Shown here: positions 1 to 7,608 of the stretch, piece by piece
Numbering within the stretch: the stretch's first letter is position 1
How the letters are laid out: every line of letters starts with the position of its first letter
DNA from: Streptomyces marianii
GTDB taxonomy: Bacteria > Actinomycetota > Actinomycetes > Streptomycetales > Streptomycetaceae
Reading direction: 5' to 3'
Assembly: GCF_005795905.1 (NCBI RefSeq)
Contig: NZ_VAWE01000001.1
Location: 5,259,001-5,323,000 of the forward strand
Length of the DNA: 64,000 bases
Notes under the pieces: generated by a model
The model's input: only the letters and a program-made list of their open reading frames with translations
The model's database searches: none
Told to the model about the DNA's origin: nothing
Made by a program: the position numbers and the translations under genes

Positions 1-744
1 CTTCACTACGAGCACGCCGTGGCCTTCCCTCCCCGGCATCTGGTCAACCCCAAGGCGCACCAGCACCACTTCCGCCCGGAGAACGTCGGGCTCCAGTTCG
101 AGCGACTGAGGTACCCCAACAATCCGCAGCATCCGCTGCCCGAGGCGTCACTGGCGGACCTGGAGAAGCTCGCCGCGGGTACGGAGCCACCACCGTGGCC
201 GGAGGCACTGGCGGCCGTGATGCGTTTCACCGCGGGGCTGCGCGGCCCCGGCGACGAGGGGGAGTCCCGCGACTCCGGGCGGGTGAACCGGTGGGCTCCG
301 ACCGGCGGCAACCTGGGCTCGCCGCATGTCTACGCGCTGCTGCGGGGCGTCCCCGGCCTCCCCGACGGCGTCCACTACTACGACGCCGCCGACCACGCCC
401 TCACCGCCATGCACCCGCACACCGACCACCTGGGCACGCTCCTCGCGGCACTGGGCGGGGACGCCGACGGCGGGGAGCGGCCCGGCGCGCACCTGGTCCT
501 GGCCTCGGACGTCGGCCGCGTCGCCCGGAAGTACGGTCCGTTCGCCTACCGCGTGGGGAACCTCGACACCGGGTGCGCCCTGGCCCAGCTCGCCCTCACG
601 GCCCGGGCGATCGGGCTGGCACACGGCCTGCTGGACCCCCACCCCCTGCAACGGCACCGGGAGCTCCTCGTGGGCGCCGGCGGTCCCGCGCTCATCACCG
701 CCGCCGTGCGGCTCCAGGACGAAGGGAGCGGCTCATGCCGCTGA
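1..744 (+). CDS. SagB-type dehydrogenase (nitroreductase fold), 5' end cut by window
   Basis: The frame is open from base 1 (Leu-His-Tyr-Glu-His...), so the true start lies upstream. The visible 247 residues contain the SagB-type signature around RWAPTGGNLGSPHVYAL, matching the family pattern PSxGNLxPxxxY that lines the FMN site, and a later GxLDTGCALAQLALTARAIGL stretch typical of the second half of the nitroreductase fold. Family role: FMN-dependent oxidation of azolines to azoles in thiazole/oxazole-modified peptides or thiopeptides. The stop overlaps the next gene by 10 bases, so it is translated as part of an operon with the following modification genes. The azoline-forming YcaO partner is not in the window. 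The specific substrate is inferred to be the peptides encoded at 6264-7269. Confidence 0.85.
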   Translation, partial: LHYEHAVAFPPRHLVNPKAHQHHFRPENVGLQFERLRYPNNPQHPLPEASLADLEKLAAGTEPPPWPEALAAVMRFTAGLRGPGDEGESRDSGRVNRWAPTGGNLGSPHVYALLRGVPGLPDGVHYYDAADHALTAMHPHTDHLGTLLAALGGDADGGERPGAHLVLASDVGRVARKYGPFAYRVGNLDTGCALAQLALTARAIGLAHGLLDPHPLQRHRELLVGAGGPALITAAVRLQDEGSGSCR

Positions 745-1463
745 TCGACACGGCCGGCCTCACCGAGCAACTGCTGGCCGCACCGCCCCCCGCATCCGCA
801 TCCGCATCCGCATCCGCCTCCGCCTCCGCCTCCGCCGACGTCCGGCCCGGCGCGGCTCCCCCGCTGCCCGGTGACCCGGTCCATGCGCTGCGCCGCCGCA
901 GCGCGCAACGGCACTGGGCGCCCGAACCGCTGGACGGGGACGTCCTCGTCAAGGCCCTCGCTTACGCCTTCGAGCAGGACGGGCGGCTGTGGCGGTCGGC
1001 CTTCCCCACGCTGCCGACGCCGACCGCGACCGTGCTGGTCCAGAGACTCCTCGACGTTCCGGAGGGCTGCCACCGCTACGAGCCCGAGGGGCGGCGGCTG
1101 GTGCCCGAGCCGCGTGCCCTGCCGCCCCTCGCGGACCTGGTGCTGCAACTGGAGTTCGCCGAGGCACCGGCCCTGGTGGTGGTGCACGGCGATCTGGCGG
1201 CGGCACTCGAACGGCGTGGTGCGGGGGGCCACCGGCTGCTGCTGGCACGCGGCGCGGCGCTGGCCCACTCCGCATGGCTCGCGGCCCTCTCCCTGGGAGC
1301 CGTCGGCTCCGTGTTCGCCGGTGTGCTCGGAGCGGCGGGACGCACCCATCTCGGCCTCGACGGGTCCGGCCGGGCACAGCTGATCGGCCTGGCGCTCGGT
1401 TCCCCCCGCCGGGTGCGGCCGGCCCCGGCCCCGGCGCCGGGCGACCGGACCGGGGAGTGGTGA
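735..1463 (+). CDS. second nitroreductase/SagB-like protein with Ser-Ala repeat
   Basis: ATG at 735 overlaps the upstream SagB gene (stop at 744). The 242-residue product has an N-terminal low-complexity run of alternating Ser-Ala (about residues 19-34), then LRRRSAQRHWAPEPL, which resembles the opening helix of nitroreductases (RRSxRxF...PL), and a C-terminal ALAHSAWLAALSLGAVGSVFAG helix plus LIGLALGSPRR, the usual last strand of the fold. Family knowledge suggests an FMN-dependent oxidoreductase acting on the same RiPP. Many clusters carry a second, divergent SagB-like copy that may be structural rather than catalytic. I cannot tell which this is. The stop TGA shares one base with the next ATG. 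Confidence 0.7.
   Translation: MPLIDTAGLTEQLLAAPPPASASASASASASASADVRPGAAPPLPGDPVHALRRRSAQRHWAPEPLDGDVLVKALAYAFEQDGRLWRSAFPTLPTPTATVLVQRLLDVPEGCHRYEPEGRRLVPEPRALPPLADLVLQLEFAEAPALVVVHGDLAAALERRGAGGHRLLLARGAALAHSAWLAALSLGAVGSVFAGVLGAAGRTHLGLDGSGRAQLIGLALGSPRRVRPAPAPAPGDRTGEW
787..838 (+). repeat. hexanucleotide repeat coding for Ser-Ala
   Basis: About five copies of a CCGCAT-type hexamer followed by four of CCGCCT encode an in-frame Ser-Ala run inside the second nitroreductase-like gene. Because the unit is 6 bases long, slippage would change linker length without shifting the frame. Confidence 0.85.
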
Positions 1464-2602
1464 TGGCCCGCTCATCCACCCATGTGGCCTCCGGCAGCGC
1501 CCAGCCGTCCTGGCTGGACACCGAGCGCCCGGCCATGCGCCCCGACGTCGAGATCACCGAAGGGCTGAACCGGGAACCGCTCGCCTACGACCCCGTCAAC
1601 CGCCACTACACCCGGCTGTCGAGCAGCGGGGCCGCGATCCTCACGGCCCTTGACGGCTCCATGACCGGAAGGGAGTTCGCCGCCCGGGCCACTGGCGCGG
1701 GACGCGGTGACGGCTCCACCGAGCAGGTGGTGCTGGACTTCCTCGGGGAACTGCGCGCCGCCGGACTGCTGACCGTGCCGCCCGCCCGTGGCCGGGACGC
1801 CTCGGCCGTGCGCTTCGCACGCCGCGGTCACATGCCGCGCCTGCCGCTGGTGGGTGCCGGGGTGCGCGCCGTGCTGGACCCGCCCGCCTCGCTGCTCCGC
1901 CGCGCACCGCGGCCGTTCGCCGCGCTGTGGCTCGCCGCGGCGGTCCTCGCGGTGTGGGGGGCGGGATCGGTGCTCGCCGCTCCGCTCGCGGCCGGCGGTC
2001 CCGATCTGTCCCTTCCGGTGTGGGGCTGGACGGTCGTCGTCTGCGGCATGCTGCTGCAGACGACCCTGCACGAGCTGGCCCACGGACTGGCGTGCCGCTA
2101 CTACGGCGTCCCCGTCCGGGAGATCGGCGTCGGCCTTCTCTTCTACCTGGTCCCGGTGGCCTATGTGGACCGCACCGACGCCCACCGGCTCCCCGGACGC
2201 GGCTCCCGGGTGGTCATCGCCCTGGCCGGAGTGGCCCAGGACGTGCTGTGGCTGGGCGGCTGGTCGGCGCTGTCGCTCTACGCCGAGGGGCAGTTCGGGC
2301 AGCTCTGCCTGCTGATGGTCTGGCTGCAGATCGGCCTGCTGCTGGCGAACCTGAACCCACTGCTCCCCACCGACGGGTACCACGCGCTGGAGTCGGCCAT
2401 GGGCGCGCTGAACCTGCGCTCGCGCGCCTTCACCGCTCTGCGGTGCCGGGTGCTGCGGCAGCCGCCGCCGAGCTGGCTCGCCGTCCGTAGCCGCTCCCGG
2501 CAGCTGCACTACCAGGTGTTCGGACTCGTCTGCCTCGCCTACGCGCTGCTCGTCGCGGTCTTCTGCGCACGCTCTCTGCTCCTGCTGTTCGGGGGCGCGT
2601 GA
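1463..2602 (+). CDS. PqqD-like (RRE) domain fused to M50 site-2-protease-like membrane peptidase
   Basis: 379 residues. Residues about 27-105 look like a PqqD-type RiPP recognition element (MRPDVEITEGLNREPLAYDP, then SGAAILTALDGSMTGREFA and an LGELRAAGLL helix). The rest is a polytopic membrane domain with roughly five to six hydrophobic segments. It contains the zinc-metalloprotease motif HELAH at residues 203-207 and the distal NLNPLLPTDGYHALE motif, whose Asp is the usual third zinc ligand of M50/S2P enzymes. A leader-binding domain on a membrane protease suggests leader removal or maturation at the membrane; that coupling is inference. One-base overlaps (ATGA type) join it to both neighbours, so it is core to the operon. 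Confidence 0.82.
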   Translation: MARSSTHVASGSAQPSWLDTERPAMRPDVEITEGLNREPLAYDPVNRHYTRLSSSGAAILTALDGSMTGREFAARATGAGRGDGSTEQVVLDFLGELRAAGLLTVPPARGRDASAVRFARRGHMPRLPLVGAGVRAVLDPPASLLRRAPRPFAALWLAAAVLAVWGAGSVLAAPLAAGGPDLSLPVWGWTVVVCGMLLQTTLHELAHGLACRYYGVPVREIGVGLLFYLVPVAYVDRTDAHRLPGRGSRVVIALAGVAQDVLWLGGWSALSLYAEGQFGQLCLLMVWLQIGLLLANLNPLLPTDGYHALESAMGALNLRSRAFTALRCRVLRQPPPSWLAVRSRSRQLHYQVFGLVCLAYALLVAVFCARSLLLLFGGA

Positions 2603-5235
2603 TGACGACCTCGGCCGCGAGGCAGTCCCCGTCCTCGACACCTACGCAGTCCCCGTCGTCGGCTCAGTCCCCGTCCTCGGCTCAGTCCCCGTCCTTGGCG
2701 CAGTCCTCGGCCGCGAGGCAGTCCCCGTCCTCGACACCTACGCAGTCCCCGTCGTCGGCTCAGTCCCCGACCGCGACGCGAGCCGTGGACGGGCCCGCCG
2801 CCGGACACCCCCTGGCCGTGGGCCCGGCCCTGAGCAGGGTCGCCGGACTCCCGGCGGCCGCTGTGGCACCGCTGGCGGCCGAAGAGGTCGCCGAGGTGCT
2901 GGACGGGATCGCCGCGGCCCGCCGGGAGCTGGCAGCCCTCGCACCGACGGTGACCGGTCTGCTGCACGAGGCCGTGCCGCTGATGCCGACCACCGGCGCG
3001 CGCCGGTCGGTGCTGCGCTGGCGGAGAGCCGCGCACGCCGGGAGACCGGACCTGGTGCCGCCGGAGCTGCTCGCGCAGGTCCGCGAGGCGCTCGCGGCAA
3101 GGGACGCCTCGGCACTGGAACGCTGGGCGGAACGGTCCGGGGCCCTGGCCGAGCTGCGGCAGCTGCTGGGCCGGCGTGCCGGGGCCGCGGAGGCCGCCGA
3201 GGAGCGGACACTGCGGCACCTCATGAGCCTGCCCGCCGTCTCGAGCGCGCTGGCACTCGTCTCGCCCGTGTTCTCCCGTCGTGTACGGCAGCCGGACGGG
3301 CGGCCGCTGGACCGGGGAGAGCGCCTGACCGCGTACGGGTACGCCGTACGGTCCGCGCTGAAGGCCAGTCCGTTGTCCTCGCTCACCCATGTCTCGGTAC
3401 CGGGAGAGGATCACGGCGCACGGGTCCGGGTCGGCCTGCACCCCTTGGCCGGCCGGGCGCTGCTGCGGGCCGCGGCCGTCCGGGACGGGGTACGCGGCCT
3501 GGTCCGCTGGCGGGTCAACGGCTCCCTGCGCGCGGCGGGCCCCGCCGCCCGCCTGAGCGAGCCACGGCAGTCGGTGACCGATGGCTGGGCCTGGTCGGAC
3601 GACGAGGTCCTGGACGCCAGCGGGAGGGAGGACCTGTTCGCGGCCCTGCGCGAGCCGGGGAGGCTGCCCGCCGTCCGGCTGGCCCGCTATCTGGAGGCCG
3701 GCCTGCTGGACATCGACGACCCCTGTCCGCAGGACGGGCTCCTGGACTGGCTCGCCACGGCACTGGCCGCATCCCGTGACCCGTCGGACCTCCGGGCGGC
3801 CATGCGGCTGCGGACCGCGGCGGGCGAGCTGTCGGTCATCGCAGGCGGCGACCCGTCGGTCCGGGCCGACGCGCTGGTACGGCTGCGCGAAGCGCTGGGG
3901 GACGCCCTCGGGGCGCTCGGCGCCGCCGACGACTGGCCGCTGAACGACGTCACCCTGGTCTACGAGGACCGGGCCGGCACCCCGCCGGCCCGCCCGCTGG
4001 ACGCCGAGCGGGCCGCGTCGCTGCGGCGCCATGCCGGGGCCGCGTGCGACAGCCTGCGGGTGTCCCCCGAGTACCAGGCGCTCACGGACGCGTTCGTGGC
4101 GCGGTTCGGCCCGGACGGTGTCTGCGACGACGTGTTCGGCTTCTGCCAGGAGCTGGCCGCCTTCGGAATCCCCGGCGGGCCCGGAGCCCCCGGCGGGCCC
4201 GGCGCTCCCGGAGCCTCGGGAGCCCCTTTCGGCTCCGCCCCCGGCACGGCCCGCCGCCCCGCCCGTCCGGGGCGGTCGAGCGGCCTCCCCTCGGTCGCGG
4301 TCGTCGCCCAGGAGTGCGACGCGGACGGTGACGGCCCGCACCTCGTCGTCAACCAGGTCTCATCGGGCACGGGAGGGCTGGTCGCCCGCTTCCACCGGCT
4401 GTACGACTCCGCCGACGGCACGGGCCCGGCCGGCTTCGCCGAGCGGCTCCGCGCCTGGGTGCGCACCCTTCATCCGGACGCCGAGTGCCTGGAGTTCGTC
4501 CCGGCACGCGAGGCCAATCCCCTGCAGGGGGACAGCTGCGGCCTGCTTCCGGCGCTGCACTGGCCCACCGCGCCGCGCCGGTCCGGTCCGGGCGTACCGG
4601 TGGAGGAGCTGGAACTGGTGCACGACGGCAGGCGGAACGCCCTGGAACTGCGCCGCCGGAGCGGCACACCGGTGGCCCCCGTCTACCTCGGCACCGTCCC
4701 GCGCCATCTGGTGGGCGGAGCGGCCCGGTTCCTGCTCGTCCTGGCGGACCCCTGGTGGCTGCCCCCGGGTCTCGCCGACGGCACGCGCCCCGACGACCCG
4801 CCGGGGCTGGGACGCGCCGTGTCGGCACGGCACGTCGTGGCGGGCGCGGCGGTCCGGCGGGCGCACTGGCGGTGGGAGGCGTCCGAGGTACCGCGCCGGG
4901 AACCGGGTGAGGAACTGGCGGTCTTCCTCGAACGGGTGGACGCCTGGCGGCGCGCCCACGGCATGCCCGCCGAGGTGTACGTCAGGGGTGAGAGCGGCTC
5001 CCCGCAGCGCGGGGACAGGGCCCGCAAACCCCTGTGGCTGGCCTTCGCCTCCCCCACGGGACTGGACCTGCTGGACCGCCTGACCGAACGGCCCGGAACG
5101 GTGGTGGTGTTCGCCGAGTGCCTTCCGCGGCGCCCCGTCGGGGAGGGACCAGGCGCCCATGTGGTCGAGCACTGCGTGCACTTCGCCCGCCCGGCGCGGG
5201 GCACGGAACCGGAAGGGTGCCGAGATGGCAGCTGA
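2602..5235 (+). CDS. LanB-type dehydratase, N-terminal (glutamylation) protein of a split pair
   Basis: 877 residues. Similarity is to the N-terminal part of lantibiotic dehydratases, which use glutamyl-tRNA to glutamylate Ser/Thr of the precursor; recognisable stretches include SSLTHVSV, VYEDRAGT, EYQALTDAFVARFG and LVVNQVSSGTGGL. The elimination domain is absent here and encoded by the next gene, as in thiopeptide and goadsporin-type systems. Two oddities: residues 4-56 are a Ser/Pro/Gln-rich extension with an internal 96-base duplication, and about residues 522-540 form a collagen-like Gly-Pro-rich insert. Start ATG 2602 (GTG 2599 is an alternative) overlaps the upstream stop, and the 3' end overlaps the next gene by 11 bases. 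Confidence 0.88.
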   Translation: MTTSAARQSPSSTPTQSPSSAQSPSSAQSPSLAQSSAARQSPSSTPTQSPSSAQSPTATRAVDGPAAGHPLAVGPALSRVAGLPAAAVAPLAAEEVAEVLDGIAAARRELAALAPTVTGLLHEAVPLMPTTGARRSVLRWRRAAHAGRPDLVPPELLAQVREALAARDASALERWAERSGALAELRQLLGRRAGAAEAAEERTLRHLMSLPAVSSALALVSPVFSRRVRQPDGRPLDRGERLTAYGYAVRSALKASPLSSLTHVSVPGEDHGARVRVGLHPLAGRALLRAAAVRDGVRGLVRWRVNGSLRAAGPAARLSEPRQSVTDGWAWSDDEVLDASGREDLFAALREPGRLPAVRLARYLEAGLLDIDDPCPQDGLLDWLATALAASRDPSDLRAAMRLRTAAGELSVIAGGDPSVRADALVRLREALGDALGALGAADDWPLNDVTLVYEDRAGTPPARPLDAERAASLRRHAGAACDSLRVSPEYQALTDAFVARFGPDGVCDDVFGFCQELAAFGIPGGPGAPGGPGAPGASGAPFGSAPGTARRPARPGRSSGLPSVAVVAQECDADGDGPHLVVNQVSSGTGGLVARFHRLYDSADGTGPAGFAERLRAWVRTLHPDAECLEFVPAREANPLQGDSCGLLPALHWPTAPRRSGPGVPVEELELVHDGRRNALELRRRSGTPVAPVYLGTVPRHLVGGAARFLLVLADPWWLPPGLADGTRPDDPPGLGRAVSARHVVAGAAVRRAHWRWEASEVPRREPGEELAVFLERVDAWRRAHGMPAEVYVRGESGSPQRGDRARKPLWLAFASPTGLDLLDRLTERPGTVVVFAECLPRRPVGEGPGAHVVEHCVHFARPARGTEPEGCRDGS
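2609..2769 (+). repeat. 65-bp perfect direct repeat (period 96 bp) in the LanB 5' end
   Basis: Bases 2609-2673 recur at 2705-2769. The 96-base period is a multiple of three, so the duplication adds 32 codons (AARQSPSSTPTQSPSSAQSP type) and keeps the frame. The region between also contains shorter CAGTCCCCGTC(C/G)TCGGCT units. Confidence 0.93.
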
Positions 5236-6178
5236 GGAATGGCTCTACGCCCGTGTCCACCACACCGGACACCGGGACGGCGAACTCCTGCTCACCGACC
5301 TGGTCCCGAGCTGGGTCGAGGCGGCTGAGCACGCGGGCGTCCGGCGGTGGTTCTTCCTCCGCTACGCCGATGCGAGCGGCCCGCATCTGCGGGTGCGCTT
5401 CCGCGGCACCCCCGACGCGCTCGACGGCTGCTGGGAGGCCGGCCGCGCCCTGTGGAAGGAGCACGTCCGCCCGCCCGACCGGGGGGAGGTCCACCGGCTG
5501 CACCCGCTGGCGGAGGAGGGTCTGCCCGGTCGCGGCAGCCGCCGGCTCAGCCTGGGCCTCTACGGCCGGGAGCACCACTACTACGGATCGCCTCCGGCCG
5601 TCGACATCGCCGAGGAGGTCTTCCAGGCCAGCAGCGAGCTGTGCCTCGACGCGGTCCGGGCGACCGGGGCGGACCGCACGGCCAGGGCGCATCTCGCGGT
5701 ACGGGTGATGCGGTCCTGCATGGGCTCGCTGGGGCTGCGACAGCGCGAGCGGGTCTGGCGGCTGCACTGGGGCCACTGGACCGGCGTCCTCGCCGGGGAC
5801 CCGGAGTCGCTCCGGGAGACGGAGCGCATCGCCGAACGATGGCCGGCGGTCGCACGACCGTCCGCCGGTGTCCGGGAGGCCGCGCGGCCGGTCGCCGCCT
5901 CCGCCGGTGCCGGGTCCGCCGCCGAGCTGCCCGCGGCAGCGGACGCGCTGGGCCGCGACCTCGCGGACGGTGTGCGCCGGGCCCTGCTCGCGGACCCCTC
6001 CGCCGTCGCCTCGCGGCTGCTGCTGATGCAGCTCCACATGACGCTCAACCGGCTCGGCTTCCTCCCCCTCGAAGAGGCCGTGCTCGGGCGGGTGGCGGCG
6101 CGGGCGGAGCGTCCCGCCTCCCCCCGGCTCCCTCCGGCGCTTCACGGCGCCTCCTCCGGCAACACCACCGCCCGTTAG
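5225..6178 (+). CDS. thiopeptide-type / SpaB_C domain protein (split LanB C-terminal half)
   Basis: 317 residues. It begins MAAEEWLYARVHHTGHRDGELL and continues RWFFLRYADASGPHLRVRFRG, the hallmark of the SpaB C-terminal family, whose members either eliminate glutamate to give dehydroamino acids or, as stand-alone paralogs in thiopeptide clusters, catalyse the [4+2] pyridine-forming cycloaddition. Which applies cannot be decided from sequence. Only one such protein is in the window, so elimination for the adjacent LanB half is the simpler reading. The C-terminal part holds MQLHMTLNRLGFLPLEEAVL, also typical of the family. ATG 5225 overlaps the LanB stop by 11 bases. Confidence 0.85.
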   Translation: MAAEEWLYARVHHTGHRDGELLLTDLVPSWVEAAEHAGVRRWFFLRYADASGPHLRVRFRGTPDALDGCWEAGRALWKEHVRPPDRGEVHRLHPLAEEGLPGRGSRRLSLGLYGREHHYYGSPPAVDIAEEVFQASSELCLDAVRATGADRTARAHLAVRVMRSCMGSLGLRQRERVWRLHWGHWTGVLAGDPESLRETERIAERWPAVARPSAGVREAARPVAASAGAGSAAELPAAADALGRDLADGVRRALLADPSAVASRLLLMQLHMTLNRLGFLPLEEAVLGRVAARAERPASPRLPPALHGASSGNTTAR

Positions 6179-6263
6179 CGGGCCCCGAGACCCGGCGCAC
6201 GACAGGGCGCCGTAGCGGCCCCGTCCGGGGCCGCAGCGTGAAGATCACGAAAGGAACAGCGTG

Positions 6264-6428
6264 ATGAACGAACTCGATCTGCGCATCGAGCAGGAGCACC
6301 CCGAGATCGAGGTGCTCCCCGACACCCGGTCCGCGGGCTCCTGCGCCGGTTCTGCCAGCACGGCCGGGTCCTTCTCCTGCCCGGCGGGCTCCATCGGGAG
6401 CGTCGGCTCGGCCAGCAGCGCCGGCTGA
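6264..6428 (+). CDS. RiPP precursor peptide 1
   Basis: 54 residues starting at ATG 6264, 85 bases after the SpaB_C gene, with an AAAGGAACAG ribosome site. The leader is MNELDLRIEQEHPEIEVLPD; the core (TRSAGSCAGSASTAGS... ending SASSAG) is almost entirely Ser, Ala, Gly, Thr with two Cys. It shares the leader motif with three downstream peptides and resembles the family annotated as thiazolylpeptide-type bacteriocin precursors. Cleavage is probably near the LPD/TRSAG boundary, which is inference. The Ser/Thr/Cys content suits azole formation plus dehydration. Confidence 0.88.
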   Translation: MNELDLRIEQEHPEIEVLPDTRSAGSCAGSASTAGSFSCPAGSIGSVGSASSAG

Positions 6429-6464
6429 CACGGATCGTCCGTATCCGTCCGCACGGACCCGACC

Positions 6465-6488
6465 GCGGCTCCGGAACCCCGGAGCCGC
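6465..6488 (+). terminator. perfect 10-bp hairpin between precursors 1 and 2
   Basis: GCGGCTCCGG (6465-6474), loop AACC, CCGGAGCCGC (6479-6488). There is no U-tract after it, and it lies 28 bases before the next ATG. It may attenuate or stabilise rather than end the transcript. Confidence 0.6.
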
Positions 6489-6515
6489 ACCACCTCGACA
6501 CGACAGGAGACCGCA

Positions 6516-6674
6516 ATGAACGACCTCGACCTGCGTCTGGACCAGGAGATGCCCGAACTGGAGGTGCTCCCCGAGGAGTACTCGGCCGGGAACGTGTCCT
6601 GCGCCGCCACCGTCGGCTCCGGTTCCTGCCCGGCCATGACCTGGGGGACCGCGAGCACCCTGAGCTCCAAGTAG
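6516..6674 (+). CDS. RiPP precursor peptide 2
   Basis: 52 residues from ATG 6516, preceded by GACAGGAGACCGCA. The leader MNDLDLRLDQEMPELEVLPE is close to that of peptide 1. The core starts about EYSAGNVSCAATVGSGSCPA and ends with a Met-Thr-Trp-Gly segment and SSK. It has two Cys, and it is the only one of the four cores with Trp and Met. Same inferred modification route as its neighbours. Confidence 0.88.
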   Translation: MNDLDLRLDQEMPELEVLPEEYSAGNVSCAATVGSGSCPAMTWGTASTLSSK

Positions 6675-6773
6675 CCCGCCCCACCACGGCAGGCCGGGGC
6701 GCGTGATCCCGGTCGGCCCCAGCAGACGAGCCGGCGGACACGCCGGTCACACGAGTAACGAGCAAGGAGACGC

Positions 6774-6953
6774 ATGGACAGGTTGCCCGACACCGACGTA
6801 CTGGAACTCGTGCTGGAGCGCGAACTCCCCGAGCTGGAGGTGCTGCCGGCCGGCTACGCCCCGGGCAGCACCCTCGGCAGCGCGGGGAGCATCAGCTGCG
6901 CGTCCTGCCCCGCCGCCTCGATCAGCAGCGCGTCGACCGCCAGCAGCCACTGA
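6774..6953 (+). CDS. RiPP precursor peptide 3
   Basis: 59 residues from ATG 6774 with AGCAAGGAGACGC just upstream, an excellent ribosome site. The leader MDRLPDTDVLELVLERELPE diverges at its start but keeps PELEVLP. The core GYAPGSTLGSAGSISCASCP and the following Ser/Ala/Thr stretch end in SSH and contain two Cys close together (CASC). The gene is in a different frame from a longer overlapping open frame, so only the conserved leader and ribosome site identify it. Confidence 0.88.
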   Translation: MDRLPDTDVLELVLERELPELEVLPAGYAPGSTLGSAGSISCASCPAASISSASTASSH

Positions 6954-7083
6954 GCAGGACGACGGAACGGCGACGGACCAGCGCCGCTCGCCGCCCCCGT
7001 CGAGCCGAGGCGGCTCCGAGGACAGGCCGCCGCCGTCGGCCCGGCGGACCCCCCACACACGGACCTTCGTACAGGAGAAGAAC

Positions 7084-7269
7084 ATGAACGACATCACCCC
7101 GGCTTCCGGCCCGGTACTCGACCTGCGCCTCGATCAGGAGGCGCCGGAGCTGGAGGTGCTGCCGGCGGCCCACTCGCCCGGCAGCACCGTCGGCTGCGCC
7201 GGAACCGGCAGCTCCATCTCCACGCCGTCGGGATGCTTCAGCAGCGCGGGCACGGCAAGCAGCGTGTGA
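7084..7269 (+). CDS. RiPP precursor peptide 4
   Basis: 61 residues from ATG 7084, with CAGGAGAAGAAC upstream. The leader has a longer front (MNDITPASGPV) followed by LDLRLDQEAPELEVLP. The core AAHSPGSTVGCAGTGSSIST... contains two Cys, a Pro and a Phe and ends SSV. It is the last gene of the biosynthetic run, since the next gene is an unrelated regulator after a 339-base gap. Confidence 0.88.
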   Translation: MNDITPASGPVLDLRLDQEAPELEVLPAAHSPGSTVGCAGTGSSISTPSGCFSSAGTASSV

Positions 7270-7608
7270 GCGCCTGCCATCCCGCAGGCCGTTGACGGAC
7301 GGCCGGTGAACGGGCCCGCGCCCGTCACCTGAGGACGTCCCGGCCGCCGGGGCGGCCGACCCGCGCCCACGAGGGCGCGGGCCGGTCGCCCCTCCCAGGC
7401 CTCCGCAGCGGATGCGGGGGCTCATGGCCGGCCCGGCGCGCGCCACGTTCCCCCGCCTGTCGCGCCGGGCCGGTCTCCGCCCCTTCCGCCCAACACCGGG
7501 GTCCGCACGGCCCGTCGACCGGTTCCGGTCACGGAGCGATGTCGATTGCTCTACGCTCGGTAGTGGCCGCCGCGAGGTGACGGCGACTCTGCACCGGGGG
7601 AGTTGGGC
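7270..7608. other. intergenic region between RiPP precursors and XRE regulator
   Basis: 339 bases without a credible gene. It must hold the 3' end of the RiPP transcript and the promoter of the XRE gene. A TGTCGATTGCTCTACGCTCG stretch near 7539-7558 is less GC-rich than its surroundings and may be promoter. I see no strong terminator hairpin. Confidence 0.5.

Noticed and set aside
2539..4341. Long minus-strand open frame opposite LanB
   Set aside because: Arg/Gly/Gln-rich shadow of the LanB codons with no domain and no ribosome site.
1..7269. Complete class I lanthipeptide cluster
   Set aside because: No LanC cyclase, LanP protease or ABC exporter is visible, and SagB-type oxidases are not part of classic lanthipeptide clusters; an azole-containing RiPP fits better.
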